A stretch of 64,000 nt of DNA from Candidatus Latescibacterota bacterium (GCA_022826515.1 JAJDUT010000090.1:1-64000); one strand, 5' to 3'; shown: positions 25,657 to 33,515, counted from the first letter of the stretch. Program-made: numbers and translations. Notes: generated by a model not told the origin, from the letters alone.

Positions 25657-27155
25657 AAAAAGTTTTGCTGTGCTGGATCGGTGCCACAGATTTGCGTGCC
25701 TCACAAGGAGAAGATGTTGGCGAGGGGCCTATTGCACAGGCAGTGGAAAAACTCGGGTTTGACGAGGTATTTTTGATTTCAAACTACCTCAAGCCAGAGG
25801 ACCGTATCCGTGTAGCCGCGTACATCGAATGGGCAAGGAAACGGAGCTCGACGCCATACCAATTATATGAGGAGAAGCTTTCAAGTCCGACCCACTTTGG
25901 CGAAATCTATGAGACTGCGGTGCGCGTTTGCATAGAGGCTTTGGGCAAACAGCGCGATCAAGTGGAATTGACTTTTCACCTGAGTCCTGGTACGCCGGCA
26001 ATGGCCGCGGTGTGGATCCTCTTAGCGAAAACGCGCTTTCCCGCTGAGTTGATCGAGTCTTCAAGAGAATACGGCGTTCAAGCGGTGTCTGTTCCCTTCG
26101 ATATTTCGGCCGAATTTTTGCCCGACCTACTACTCAAACCCGACGAGCAGCTCCGCTCGGCCAGCGCAGAGAAACCCATAGAATCAGCAAATTTTGCAGA
26201 CATACACTACCGAAGTCCGATCATGGCGAGTTTGGTCGGAAGGGCGCAGCGCGTCGCATTGCGGAACGTTCCCGTTTTGCTCGAAGGCGAATCCGGCACC
26301 GGGAAAGAACTTTTTGCCCGCGCTATTCACCAACACAGCCAACGAAAGGGTAAATTTATCGCGGTGAACTGCGGCGCAATTCCGGAATCTCTTGTGGAAC
26401 CCGAACTGTTTGGGCATGAAAAAGACGCGTTTACCGGCGCAAATGCCCTACGCAAAGGTCATTTTGAGTCGGCCAGTGGCGGTACGATCTTTTTGGATGA
26501 AATCGGCGAGTTACCCAAAAATATGCAAGTGAGATTGTTGCGCGTCCTCCAAGAAGGCGAGGTGGTTCGCCTCGGTTCCTCCAAACCTATCAGCGTAGAT
26601 GTACGCATCATAGCGGCAACAAACCGGACTCTCATAGAGGAAGTGGGCGAAGGACGATTTCGAGAGGACTTGTTTTATCGGATTGCAGTAGCCTGTATCA
26701 AATTGCCTCCTTTGCGAGACCGCCCAGGGGATTTGGGTCTGCTGATTGACCATTTGATCGCACAGATCAATCAGGAAAGCGAGGATCAGCCTGGGTACCG
26801 ACGCAAAAAAATTTCCCCTAATGCAAAAAATATTCTCCTAAACCACGATTGGCCGGGCAATATACGCGAGTTGCAAAACACGCTTAGACGTGCAATGGTG
26901 TGGACAGACGGCGAAATTCTCAAGGAACAAGATATTGAAGAGGCATTCTTACCCACCTACGATAAGGGGGGCACAGAAATCTTAAACCGCCCATTAGGTG
27001 AGGATTTTAGCCTGCCTGACCTAATTAGCGAAGTCGCCAGACACTATCTTCAGCGTGCCGAGGAGGAATCTAGGACGAAAACAGAAGCTGCGGAGCGGTT
27101 AGGATTGCCTAATCGTCAGACGTTTAATAATTGGAAGGAGAAGCACAAGGTATAG
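25653..27155 (+). CDS. RtcR-like sigma54 activator with N-terminal CARF-like sensor
   Basis: The 500-residue protein has three regions. Residues 1 to about 165 form a Rossmann-like CARF-type sensor (MKKVLLCWIG, then LTFHLSPGTPAMAAVWILLAKTRF), aligning by eye with the E. coli RtcR N-terminus. Residues about 185-425 form an AAA+ domain with Walker A GESGTGKE (212-219) and Walker B GGTIFLDEIGE. The sigma54-contact loop reads DAFTGA at 258-263 instead of GAFTGA. A Fis-like helix-turn-helix (TEAAERLGLPNRQTFNNWKE) ends the protein. RtcR senses RNA-derived ligands and induces RNA repair genes in gamma-proteobacteria. No rtcA/rtcB is visible here, so the regulon differs. The best sigma54 promoter in the area lies just behind it. 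Confidence 0.9.
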   Translation: MKKVLLCWIGATDLRASQGEDVGEGPIAQAVEKLGFDEVFLISNYLKPEDRIRVAAYIEWARKRSSTPYQLYEEKLSSPTHFGEIYETAVRVCIEALGKQRDQVELTFHLSPGTPAMAAVWILLAKTRFPAELIESSREYGVQAVSVPFDISAEFLPDLLLKPDEQLRSASAEKPIESANFADIHYRSPIMASLVGRAQRVALRNVPVLLEGESGTGKELFARAIHQHSQRKGKFIAVNCGAIPESLVEPELFGHEKDAFTGANALRKGHFESASGGTIFLDEIGELPKNMQVRLLRVLQEGEVVRLGSSKPISVDVRIIAATNRTLIEEVGEGRFREDLFYRIAVACIKLPPLRDRPGDLGLLIDHLIAQINQESEDQPGYRRKKISPNAKNILLNHDWPGNIRELQNTLRRAMVWTDGEILKEQDIEEAFLPTYDKGGTEILNRPLGEDFSLPDLISEVARHYLQRAEEESRTKTEAAERLGLPNRQTFNNWKEKHKV

Positions 27156-27157
27156 GA

Positions 27158-27173
27158 ATTTTTCAAGAAAAAT
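27158..27173. promoter_or_regulatory. Perfect 16-bp dyad upstream of the sigma54 promoter
   Basis: ATTTTTC-AA-GAAAAAT is a perfect inverted repeat three bases after the activator stop codon and about 17 bp before the -24 element. It could be an enhancer site, a weak terminator for the activator gene, or both. Sigma54 enhancers usually lie farther upstream, which weakens the operator reading. Confidence 0.4.
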
Positions 27174-27189
27174 CGGCTTTCTGGCAAGG

Positions 27190-27206
27190 TTGGTACGAAA
27201 CTTGCT
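27190..27206 (+). promoter_or_regulatory. Sigma54 (-24/-12) promoter
   Basis: TTGGTACGAAACTTGCT has GG at 27192-27193 and GC at 27204-27205, separated by exactly 10 nt, matching the TGGCACG-N4-TTGC consensus at all but one key base (TGGTACG). Transcription would begin near 27217 and run into the micro-ORFs. Finding it 35 nt after a gene for a sigma54 activator strongly supports it. Confidence 0.85.
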
Positions 27207-27254
27207 TTTACATGGCTAAAGCCATTGCCAACCTAAGACAGAAAGGAGGAGGCG

Positions 27255-27332
27255 ATGTGGCCATTCATATTGATCCCATTGGCGATATATGCTGGCGAGC
27301 GCATCATTGATAAGATCGTTGATGAGCTTTAG
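27255..27332 (+). CDS. 25-residue hydrophobic micro-ORF (sigma54 transcript)
   Basis: The ORF encodes MWPFILIPLAIYAGERIIDK followed by IVDEL, a single hydrophobic stretch plus a charged amphipathic tail, like small membrane or type I toxin peptides. AAAGGAGGAGG just before the ATG is an exceptionally strong ribosome site. It is the first ORF after the sigma54 promoter. Short length means no homology test is possible by eye. Confidence 0.6.
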   Translation: MWPFILIPLAIYAGERIIDKIVDEL

Positions 27333-27344
27333 CATATAGCTCAA

Positions 27345-27384
27345 TCTCTCGCTGGGCAGCACCAACTCGTTGCCCAGCGAGAGA
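27345..27384 (+). ncRNA. Perfect 14-bp stem-loop in the sigma54 transcript
   Basis: TCTCTCGCTGGGCA (27345-27358) pairs perfectly with 27371-27384 around a 12-nt loop. No U-run follows, so it is not a standard intrinsic terminator. It may be a processed small RNA, a stabilising element or an attenuator between the first and second micro-ORFs. RtcR regulons elsewhere can include a structured Y-like RNA; that parallel is inference. Confidence 0.55.
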
Positions 27385-27418
27385 GCCTCCGTCTAAGCCG
27401 AATAGAAAGGATACGATT

Positions 27419-27577
27419 ATGGCTAGAAGAATCCGTAGTGACGCACGAGTAAGAACCGTCGAGAAAAAGCTGGGAATCGGGAACAGCCTCACGAATCCCA
27501 ACGGACGAAATGCCCGCTCCGATAAAAAACTTGGGAATCTGCGCAAGAGTTGGGAAAAGTTTGGGAAGAAGAAATGA
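27419..27577 (+). CDS. 52-residue basic micro-ORF (sigma54 transcript)
   Basis: ATG 27419 to TGA 27575-27577, preceded by GAAAGGA. The product is strongly basic, with many Lys/Arg/Asn (for example RRIRSDARVRTVEKKLG) and an internal near-repeat: KKLGIGNSLTNP and KKLGNLRKSW. It has no hydrophobic segment and would suit nucleic-acid binding. No family is recognised. Confidence 0.6.
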   Translation: MARRIRSDARVRTVEKKLGIGNSLTNPNGRNARSDKKLGNLRKSWEKFGKKK

Positions 27578-27613
27578 AGCGACGCAAACTCTATAATGAA
27601 AGGGGGTGATTCC

Positions 27614-27688
27614 ATGGCAAAATGGCTACCGATAGCCCTTCAGATCGCTATTGTCATCTTAGACAACTGGCCGTCGAAACGGCGATAG
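27614..27688 (+). CDS. 24-residue hydrophobic micro-ORF (sigma54 transcript)
   Basis: The peptide MAKWLPIALQIAIVILDNWP plus SKRR has one hydrophobic helix and a basic tail, and is preceded by GAAAGGGGGTG. It mirrors the first micro-ORF in size and design. Two membrane-like peptides flanking a basic one in a single transcript is unlikely to be accidental, but each is too short to prove alone. Confidence 0.55.
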   Translation: MAKWLPIALQIAIVILDNWPSKRR

Positions 27689-27701
27689 CAGCTTGGGTGA
27701 G

Positions 27702-27737
27702 TGTCAGGGGACGGGAACTCACTCCCGTCCCCTGACA
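27702..27737. terminator. Strong 15-bp hairpin, terminator or REP-like element
   Basis: TGTCAGGGGACGGGA (27702-27716) pairs perfectly with 27723-27737 around a 6-nt loop. There is a weak T-containing stretch (GTTTCTT) after it. It could end the sigma54 transcript before the ATPase gene. GC-rich palindromes of this style also occur as dispersed REP elements; copy number outside the window would decide. Confidence 0.55.
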
Positions 27738-27745
27738 GAAGTTTC

Positions 27746-27773
27746 TTGACATAGCTTTTCCCAGATGTAGATT
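27746..27773 (+). promoter_or_regulatory. Sigma70-like promoter for the ATPase-PLD pair
   Basis: TTGACA (27746-27751), 16-nt spacer, TAGATT (27768-27773). The -35 is perfect and the -10 moderate. It lies after the hairpin and 34 nt before the ATPase ATG, so the pair may be expressed independently of the sigma54 unit. Confidence 0.55.
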
Positions 27774-27806
27774 TTTAACACCCTTTCACGAACTTGTGAG
27801 AAAATT

Positions 27807-29360
27807 ATGGCTCTCAAATCTATCACCATAGAAAACTTTAAGTGCATCGGCGATGCCGTGACCATTCCGATTCGCCCGATCACTTTGCTATTTGGCAAAA
27901 ACAGTTCGGGTAAATCAACGGTGATACAGGCACTGATCTATATGAACGAAGTACTTAAATCCACGGAGGTCGATTCAAAGCTCTTACCTATAGGTTTGGT
28001 AGATCCAAAGCTCACAGGAGGTGTGCTAGATCTAGATCGCACAGGTATAGGTGGAGATTATATTGATCTAGGCAGTTTTTATTCTTTGGTGCATCGCCAT
28101 GAATTAGATAGAAAGATTCGCATCCGCATTGAATTTGATAGCTCAATCCTTGAAGAACCATACTCTTTATATTTTGAACGGGAATCTCACGACGAGATTC
28201 CCGACGATATTACGTTGTCTATCACAGATCTACTTTCTATTGATGAGCCGTCTCTGGAATCCATGTGGTTAGAAATGGTGATAGGTTGGGATGCTGAAAA
28301 AGATCGTACCAAGCAGTCAGCGTTTAGTTTGGGATTGAATGGGATAGAGTGGTTTCGTACTATAAAGGAACACCCAGAGTCTCCCGGCACAGAATGGTAT
28401 CGATTCAAACCGAACGACAGTTATTACAGTAATTATAAAAGCGGTTATTTTAACATTGCACATCCCTTAATTGATAAGCATTTCGGATTTCTTGAATTTT
28501 CAAAAGATGCGAAAAACTCGTATTTTAATATCACTGAAGAGATAGTAAAGATAGGGAAATTGGAATTGAGCGATATAAGATATTTAGGGCCACTCCGAAA
28601 AGTGCCTCCCCGTAACTTTGATCCACAAAAAACGCCCGATCAATCGCTATGGGCAACAGGACTAGAGGCATGGAACATACTTGGCAGAGAGCCTACAACA
28701 GTCGAATCAATAAAATCCTATATGAAAGATATTTTGAAACTTGGATACACCATTAACCGAAAAGAATACACCTTAACAGAACAAGTCGTGGATCCCACTG
28801 AACAGCCACCTCCCCTAATTAGATTGAAGCTTCACGACGAAAAAAATAATATTGATTTGGATCCCTTAGATGTCGGTTTGGGAATTTCCCAAGTTATCCC
28901 CGTTTTGGTGGGGATCGCGAGAAATTCGGGCATTTTTGCAGTTGAAAATCCAGAACTCCACCTTCATCCTGCCGCTCAAGTTGCTCTAGGTGACGTATTT
29001 ATCAGTGGTATACACAAAAATGGAGATATTTCCTTCCTTATTGAAACGCATTCTGAACATTTGCTGTTGCGGTTGCTTCGACGTGTGCGCGAGACTAATG
29101 TTCGTAACTCGAAAAAGTACGAATGGAGACAAAGCTCAATGACCTCTCTAGACCGAGAGATGTCAGAGGCCATTATCCGAGACGCGGAAAATCAAAACTC
29201 GAAGGATCATCAATTGACACCAGATGATCTGTCAATAATCTATGTCTTGCCGACATCAGCGGGAGTTGAGTTTATTCCACTCAATGTAATGGATGACGGC
29301 GACTTTGATGGACCATGGCCAGAAGGCTTCTTCGACGAGCGAGTGAAGGAGATTTTATGA
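27807..29360 (+). CDS. OLD/AAA_15-type ATPase (DUF3696-like)
   Basis: The 517-residue protein is an ABC/SMC-class ATPase of the AAA_15/21 (OLD-like) type. Walker A is FGKNSSGKSTVIQAL (about 29-43). A long coiled or insert region follows, then the signature-like LDVGLGISQVIPVLV, Walker B IFAVENPELHLHPAAQ and an H-loop at FLIETHSEHLLLRLLRRV. No TOPRIM domain is visible, so the nuclease is probably the next gene. Such ATPases pair with nucleases in Septu, Gabija-like and retron defence systems. Translation is coupled to the partner by an ATGA overlap. The start has no strong Shine-Dalgarno site. Confidence 0.88.
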   Translation: MALKSITIENFKCIGDAVTIPIRPITLLFGKNSSGKSTVIQALIYMNEVLKSTEVDSKLLPIGLVDPKLTGGVLDLDRTGIGGDYIDLGSFYSLVHRHELDRKIRIRIEFDSSILEEPYSLYFERESHDEIPDDITLSITDLLSIDEPSLESMWLEMVIGWDAEKDRTKQSAFSLGLNGIEWFRTIKEHPESPGTEWYRFKPNDSYYSNYKSGYFNIAHPLIDKHFGFLEFSKDAKNSYFNITEEIVKIGKLELSDIRYLGPLRKVPPRNFDPQKTPDQSLWATGLEAWNILGREPTTVESIKSYMKDILKLGYTINRKEYTLTEQVVDPTEQPPPLIRLKLHDEKNNIDLDPLDVGLGISQVIPVLVGIARNSGIFAVENPELHLHPAAQVALGDVFISGIHKNGDISFLIETHSEHLLLRLLRRVRETNVRNSKKYEWRQSSMTSLDREMSEAIIRDAENQNSKDHQLTPDDLSIIYVLPTSAGVEFIPLNVMDDGDFDGPWPEGFFDERVKEIL

Positions 29361-30373
29361 CAGGTAGACTGATTCATGACTATGCCTTGGAACCTAGTTT
29401 GGTCGCAGAATGCGGCAATTCCCCATTCTTATGTCAAGTCTTTAAGGATGCTCATTGGGGCTGGGACGCAGGCTGCTTACCAGTTCAGTACCCCAGTAAA
29501 AGTACATGGAAAAAACAAGTTATAAACCTAGTTGGGGATGATAAACGTTACGAAGCTTTGGTGACATTCCTGCCCCGAATAGCGATCATCCGTAGCGCCT
29601 CCACCTGGAAGGATGCTGCTACTTGGCTTGAAAATGCCGAGTGTGAGAATGGCTTCCATTCGTTTCATAGGATCTTAGCCCTCGATAATCCACGGAAACA
29701 TCCCAATGTCGTATGTAGGAAGGATATTTCGAGCAAAACTGTCAATCCTGCTCCGCCTTCAGTCACAGTAAATCGGATTGCTACTTCAATGGCGGCCGGC
29801 ATTGAGCCACTACTGCTATATGCAAAGAGTATTCGTTTCATTGATCCGCATTTTTGTGCATTGCATAAGAGATTCCGAGATCCCTTATGTGAATTTCTAC
29901 GCATCATTTGTGATAATAAGCGTAAAGTTGAACTTGAACTCCACGCCTCGGCTGACAGAGTCAAAGTCTCGGATCACGATATAGAAGCCTTGGCTGACAA
30001 ACTCAAAGTCTCGGTTGACAAACTCAAAGCTTTGGATGCCGGAGTCTTAGCTTGGGAAGTGTTTCGGCAGGAATGCGAAGATGAGCTTCCTCGCATCATT
30101 CCCAAAGGTTTTACGCTTACTATCTACCTTTGGAAGAAGCGAGAGAAAGGTCAAGGCTTCCACAACCGCTATATCCTCACTGACATTGGTGGCGTACAGT
30201 TGGGTACTGGCCTCGACCAAGAGAGCACTGGAGGTACTCAAGATGAAGACATTATCAGCCGCATGAGTAGTCTTGATTTTCACAGATGGCTCAACAAGTA
30301 CTCTCGCTCTACACCTGCATTTAATCTGGAGAAACAGCCAATAGTCATCGAAGGTCGCCGAAATATTAGGTAA
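29357..30373 (+). CDS. PLD-like (degenerate HKD) effector partner of the ATPase
   Basis: The 338-residue protein has AAGGAG before its ATG, which overlaps the ATPase stop. Near the C-terminus FHNRYILTDIGGVQLGTGLD contains H269-x-R271-x4-D276-x6-G-T-G. This matches the phospholipase-D HxKx4Dx6GS pattern with Lys replaced by Arg. SIRFIDPHF around 158-166 is a strand typical of the same fold. Only one such motif is present, so a dimer would be needed for a full active site. A short internal repeat (LADKLKVS / VDKLKALD) lies at 212-227. It is plausibly the nuclease or regulatory half of a two-gene defence module. Confidence 0.65.
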   Translation: MTGRLIHDYALEPSLVAECGNSPFLCQVFKDAHWGWDAGCLPVQYPSKSTWKKQVINLVGDDKRYEALVTFLPRIAIIRSASTWKDAATWLENAECENGFHSFHRILALDNPRKHPNVVCRKDISSKTVNPAPPSVTVNRIATSMAAGIEPLLLYAKSIRFIDPHFCALHKRFRDPLCEFLRIICDNKRKVELELHASADRVKVSDHDIEALADKLKVSVDKLKALDAGVLAWEVFRQECEDELPRIIPKGFTLTIYLWKKREKGQGFHNRYILTDIGGVQLGTGLDQESTGGTQDEDIISRMSSLDFHRWLNKYSRSTPAFNLEKQPIVIEGRRNIR

Positions 30374-30491
30374 GGGACAAGAGGTAGGCACACCTATTAA
30401 GGCTTGTCACGAACAACGGCCTACAAGTATTCAGAGCAAGTCCTATTTTTTAGAAATTCACTATCGGGGCTGGATCGGGAAATCCTCCCCT

Positions 30492-31334
30492 TCACCCCCG
30501 AAACGGATTCTCCTCCCCCTCGGCCCGGTGCCGATAAAGCGGCTTGACCGCCTCCGGCAGGGCCTCGTACGCCTCCCTCGGCACAATCGCATTGTTACGC
30601 CCGCCAAATTCCACGCTCAACCACCACGGACAATAGCGCGTGATGATCGCCACCCTCGGCTCCGGGCTGGGATTAGCCGCAGTCGAATGCCAAATCCGGC
30701 TGTCCATCACCAGCGCACTACCCTCCGGGCCGACGACCTGAATCTCCCCGCGAATCGGCTTGAACTGATCAATCCGCTCTTCCAGCTCTTCGGGCGTCTG
30801 GTGCATCCGCGGGTTGAGCGGGTCGCGGTGACTGCGCGGCACCACCCACGTCCCGCCCGTCTCCGGGCCAAACGGCGACAGCATCCACAGCACCGATAGC
30901 TGCATGGTCGCGTTTGGGAAGGGCTGCGCCACCCGGCCAGCGAAGTCCCTGTCGGTCAGATCGTGCGGCCAATCCGAGTGAAAGCCGCGCCAGTCCAAGT
31001 CCTCGCGGTTGGGCACTTGCGTCTTAAACTCGGTCTGCGCGATCCGCACGTGTCCCCCAAAAATCGCCTGCGCCACCCCCAACAAACGCTCGTCGCCCAA
31101 ATACGGTGCAAACTCCGGCAAATACGCGATCAGACAAACGCCCGGCTCGCCGTTGGGGCCGGTCTGCCGCCCGATGTGCCCGCCCATGGCCTCGTAATCC
31201 TGCCGCGCCTTTTCGTGCGCTTCTTGCACGTGCGCCCGCACCCGGTCTATGGCATCCTCCGGAATAATCCGCTCCAACACGCACCAACCCTCGCGGCGCA
31301 ATTGATCCACTTTTTCCTTTATCTCAGCGTCCAT
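30492..31334 (-). CDS. PhyH-type dioxygenase
   Basis: The 280-residue protein starts at ATG 31334, with AAAGGAAGG just upstream on the minus strand; a longer reading is rejected. His119 and Asp121 in GFHSDWPHD and His216 in RIWHSTAAN with Arg227 form a complete Fe(II)/2-oxoglutarate set. GGTWVVPRSHRDPLNP is a family hallmark. It is divergently transcribed from the enolase-superfamily gene, sharing a 92-bp region. Substrate is unknown. Confidence 0.9.
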   Translation of the reverse strand: MDAEIKEKVDQLRREGWCVLERIIPEDAIDRVRAHVQEAHEKARQDYEAMGGHIGRQTGPNGEPGVCLIAYLPEFAPYLGDERLLGVAQAIFGGHVRIAQTEFKTQVPNREDLDWRGFHSDWPHDLTDRDFAGRVAQPFPNATMQLSVLWMLSPFGPETGGTWVVPRSHRDPLNPRMHQTPEELEERIDQFKPIRGEIQVVGPEGSALVMDSRIWHSTAANPSPEPRVAIITRYCPWWLSVEFGGRNNAIVPREAYEALPEAVKPLYRHRAEGEENPFRG

Positions 31335-31353
31335 CAGACCTTCCTTTTCTCGG

Positions 31354-31382
31354 TTGCCCAAGCAATTGCGTACTGCTATACT
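31354..31382 (+). promoter_or_regulatory. Promoter for the enolase-superfamily gene
   Basis: TTGCCC (31354-31359), 17-nt spacer, TATACT (31377-31382), about 45 nt before the ATG at 31427. It lies between divergent genes; the PhyH gene would need its own minus-strand promoter here. Confidence 0.6.
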
Positions 31383-31426
31383 AGACCCACTCGCGAACGC
31401 TCCCCACCCTTTTCCCGGCTCTTCCC

Positions 31427-32692
31427 ATGCACATCACTGACATCGAAGTCCACGCCATCTGCCCACCGTATTGCGACTTCAACGCCCTGTCGCTGGCGCG
31501 CTACCACGGCGCGCGCATCCAACGCCGCGCCATCCTCGTCGTCCAGACGGACAACGGCCTAGAGGGCCTCGGCGAAAATATCGGCGACGCGCCCGACGGC
31601 GACGCCTTGCGCGAAAGATACATCGGCACCTCGCCCTTTGACTGGATCAACGCCGAGCAGGACCTCGCCATGAACATGGCTTGCTACGACCTAATGGGCA
31701 AGCACCTCGGCATCCCCGCGTGGAAGCTGATCGGCCCCAAGGTCCGCTCGTGGATTCCCGTCGCCGCTTGGACCGTGGCCCAAGCCCCAGACGCCATGGC
31801 CGAAGAAGTGCGCCAAGCTGCCGCTCGCGGCTATCACTGGATCAAGTACCACGTCGATGAAATGCAGGACGTCATCGCCCAAACCGAGGCCATGCAGGAA
31901 GCAGCCCCGCCCTATTTCAAAGTCCACTACGACTTCAACGCCAACAGCAACTACTACACCATGCGCACCATTCTCGCCGAGCTGGTCAAATTCCGCGTCG
32001 CCGGCCGCTTTGAAGACGTAGTCCAAGGCACGGACGAAGACGCCTACCGCATGTTGCGCGAGCAGTGCCCGCTGCCCATCATCGGCCACCACGTCCCGCC
32101 CGAAGCCATGACCAAGCGCTACGTCGATGGAACCATGGCCGGGCACGCCCCCATCGGCAGTGCCATCAAACAAGCCGCCATCGCCGAGCGGCTCAACATG
32201 CCCCTCATGTACCAACAGACCGGCGGCACCATCAACCAAGCCTTCTTGGCCCACGAAGTCGCAGTATTCAAAATGGCCACCATCGACCACGTCAATTGCT
32301 GCCACCTATGGCAAGAGGACGTGGTCAAAGACCCCATGCCCGTAATCGACGGCAGCGTCGCCGTGCCTCAAGGGCCGGGTCTGGGGGTCGAGCTCGATCG
32401 CGCACAATTGGAAAAATTGGCCAGCGCGGCCCCGGTCGATAGAGGCCGCTTCTTGATCCGCATCCACTCCGCCGGTGGTCTCACCGCGTATGTGCGCCAC
32501 GACCCCGAGCCGAGCGGCTCTACCGACAATCTGCGCTTCCACGACCGCTTGCACCGCCAAGGCGTTCCCGGGCGGCCCCCTTCGTACGCCAACCCGCTCA
32601 CCACTGAATTTTGGGACGCAGACAAAGACCCCGAGCACTTTGAGGAACTGTGGCAGGCTACGGCCGACGGCCCTTTATGGAAAGAGGAATAG
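31427..32692 (+). CDS. Enolase-superfamily (mandelate racemase/muconate lactonizing-like) protein
   Basis: The 421-residue protein has the capping domain (1-115) and barrel of the enolase superfamily, which abstracts an alpha-proton from carboxylates such as sugar acids. WIKYHVD supplies Lys140 and His142 (K-x-H), HYDFNAN supplies metal ligand Asp169, and RFEDVVQGTD supplies Glu196. The third usual acidic ligand is not seen where expected; IIGHHVPPE occupies that place. This may mean altered chemistry or a different ligand. Two bases separate its TAG from the next PhyH ATG, so the two are co-translated. Neighbouring sugar-acid enzymes suggest an acid-sugar dehydratase, which is inference. Confidence 0.85.
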   Translation: MHITDIEVHAICPPYCDFNALSLARYHGARIQRRAILVVQTDNGLEGLGENIGDAPDGDALRERYIGTSPFDWINAEQDLAMNMACYDLMGKHLGIPAWKLIGPKVRSWIPVAAWTVAQAPDAMAEEVRQAAARGYHWIKYHVDEMQDVIAQTEAMQEAAPPYFKVHYDFNANSNYYTMRTILAELVKFRVAGRFEDVVQGTDEDAYRMLREQCPLPIIGHHVPPEAMTKRYVDGTMAGHAPIGSAIKQAAIAERLNMPLMYQQTGGTINQAFLAHEVAVFKMATIDHVNCCHLWQEDVVKDPMPVIDGSVAVPQGPGLGVELDRAQLEKLASAAPVDRGRFLIRIHSAGGLTAYVRHDPEPSGSTDNLRFHDRLHRQGVPGRPPSYANPLTTEFWDADKDPEHFEELWQATADGPLWKEE

Positions 32693-32693
32693 G

Positions 32694-33503
32694 ATGAACG
32701 AAGACGAAAAGTATTTTTTCGACCTCAACGGCTACATCGTCGTACCCAACGTCTTGTCGGCCGAGGACATCGCACTGGCCAACGAGGCCATTGACCGCCA
32801 TGCCGACCAGATCCACGAACGCACGGGCGAGCTGTCGCTATCGGCCGGCTCCAAGGCGCTCGAAGGCGTCACCGGCCGCGGCGACCTCGGCGGCGCGCTC
32901 TCGTGGCCCGATCCGCATGGTCGCCCTTTCCGCGACATGCTGGTCAACCCCAAGATCGTGCCCTATCTGCACGAAATTTTGGGCACCGGCTTCCGCCTCG
33001 ATCACAATCTCGGCATCATCACCATGCGCAAAGGGGCCGAGGGCCACCTCCTGCACGGATCGTCTGGCCCCGGCTTTGACCGCCACCAGTACTACATCTT
33101 CAAAGACGGCAAAATGCACAACGGCCTGACCGTGGCCGCCTACCAACTCGCGGACGTGCGCGAGGGCGACGGAGGCTTGTGCTTGATCCCCGGCAGCCAC
33201 AAGGGCAACTATCCCTGTCCGATGGCGCTCCGACGCGGCGAGGCATACCGCGAGTTCATCAAGCCGATTATCTGCAATGCCGGCGACTGCGTCATATTCA
33301 CCGAGGCCACCACCCACGGCACCCTGCCTTGGACCGCCGACCACGACCGCCGCACGGCCCTCTTCCGCTTCTCACCGGGCAACCTCGCCTACGTACCCCA
33401 CAACTGGTCTGAGGACATGCTCGCCCTAATGACCGACGAGCAGCGCAAAGTTCTAGAGCCGCCCTATCACGCACGGCTGGAACGTCCCGTGTTGGAAATG
33501 TAG
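32694..33503 (+). CDS. PhyH-like protein with HxS in place of HxD
   Basis: The 269-residue protein matches the PhyH fold (GDGGLCLIPGSHKGNY, IFTEATTHGTLPW, arginine in DRRTALFRF). In the motif where an HxD pair is expected it reads LLHGSSGPGFD, so His121 is followed two residues later by Ser. A distal His208 is present. Related bacterial PhyH proteins also show HGG or similar here. In halogenases the acid is replaced to make room for a halide. That comparison is only suggestive. Downstream of the enolase-like gene by one base, same strand. Confidence 0.85.
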   Translation: MNEDEKYFFDLNGYIVVPNVLSAEDIALANEAIDRHADQIHERTGELSLSAGSKALEGVTGRGDLGGALSWPDPHGRPFRDMLVNPKIVPYLHEILGTGFRLDHNLGIITMRKGAEGHLLHGSSGPGFDRHQYYIFKDGKMHNGLTVAAYQLADVREGDGGLCLIPGSHKGNYPCPMALRRGEAYREFIKPIICNAGDCVIFTEATTHGTLPWTADHDRRTALFRFSPGNLAYVPHNWSEDMLALMTDEQRKVLEPPYHARLERPVLEM

Positions 33504-33515
33504 CCGGGACGCGGA

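Noticed and set aside
27345..27384. Hairpin called as an intrinsic terminator
   Set aside because: No U-run follows and strong ribosome sites continue downstream; a structured-RNA or processing element fits better.
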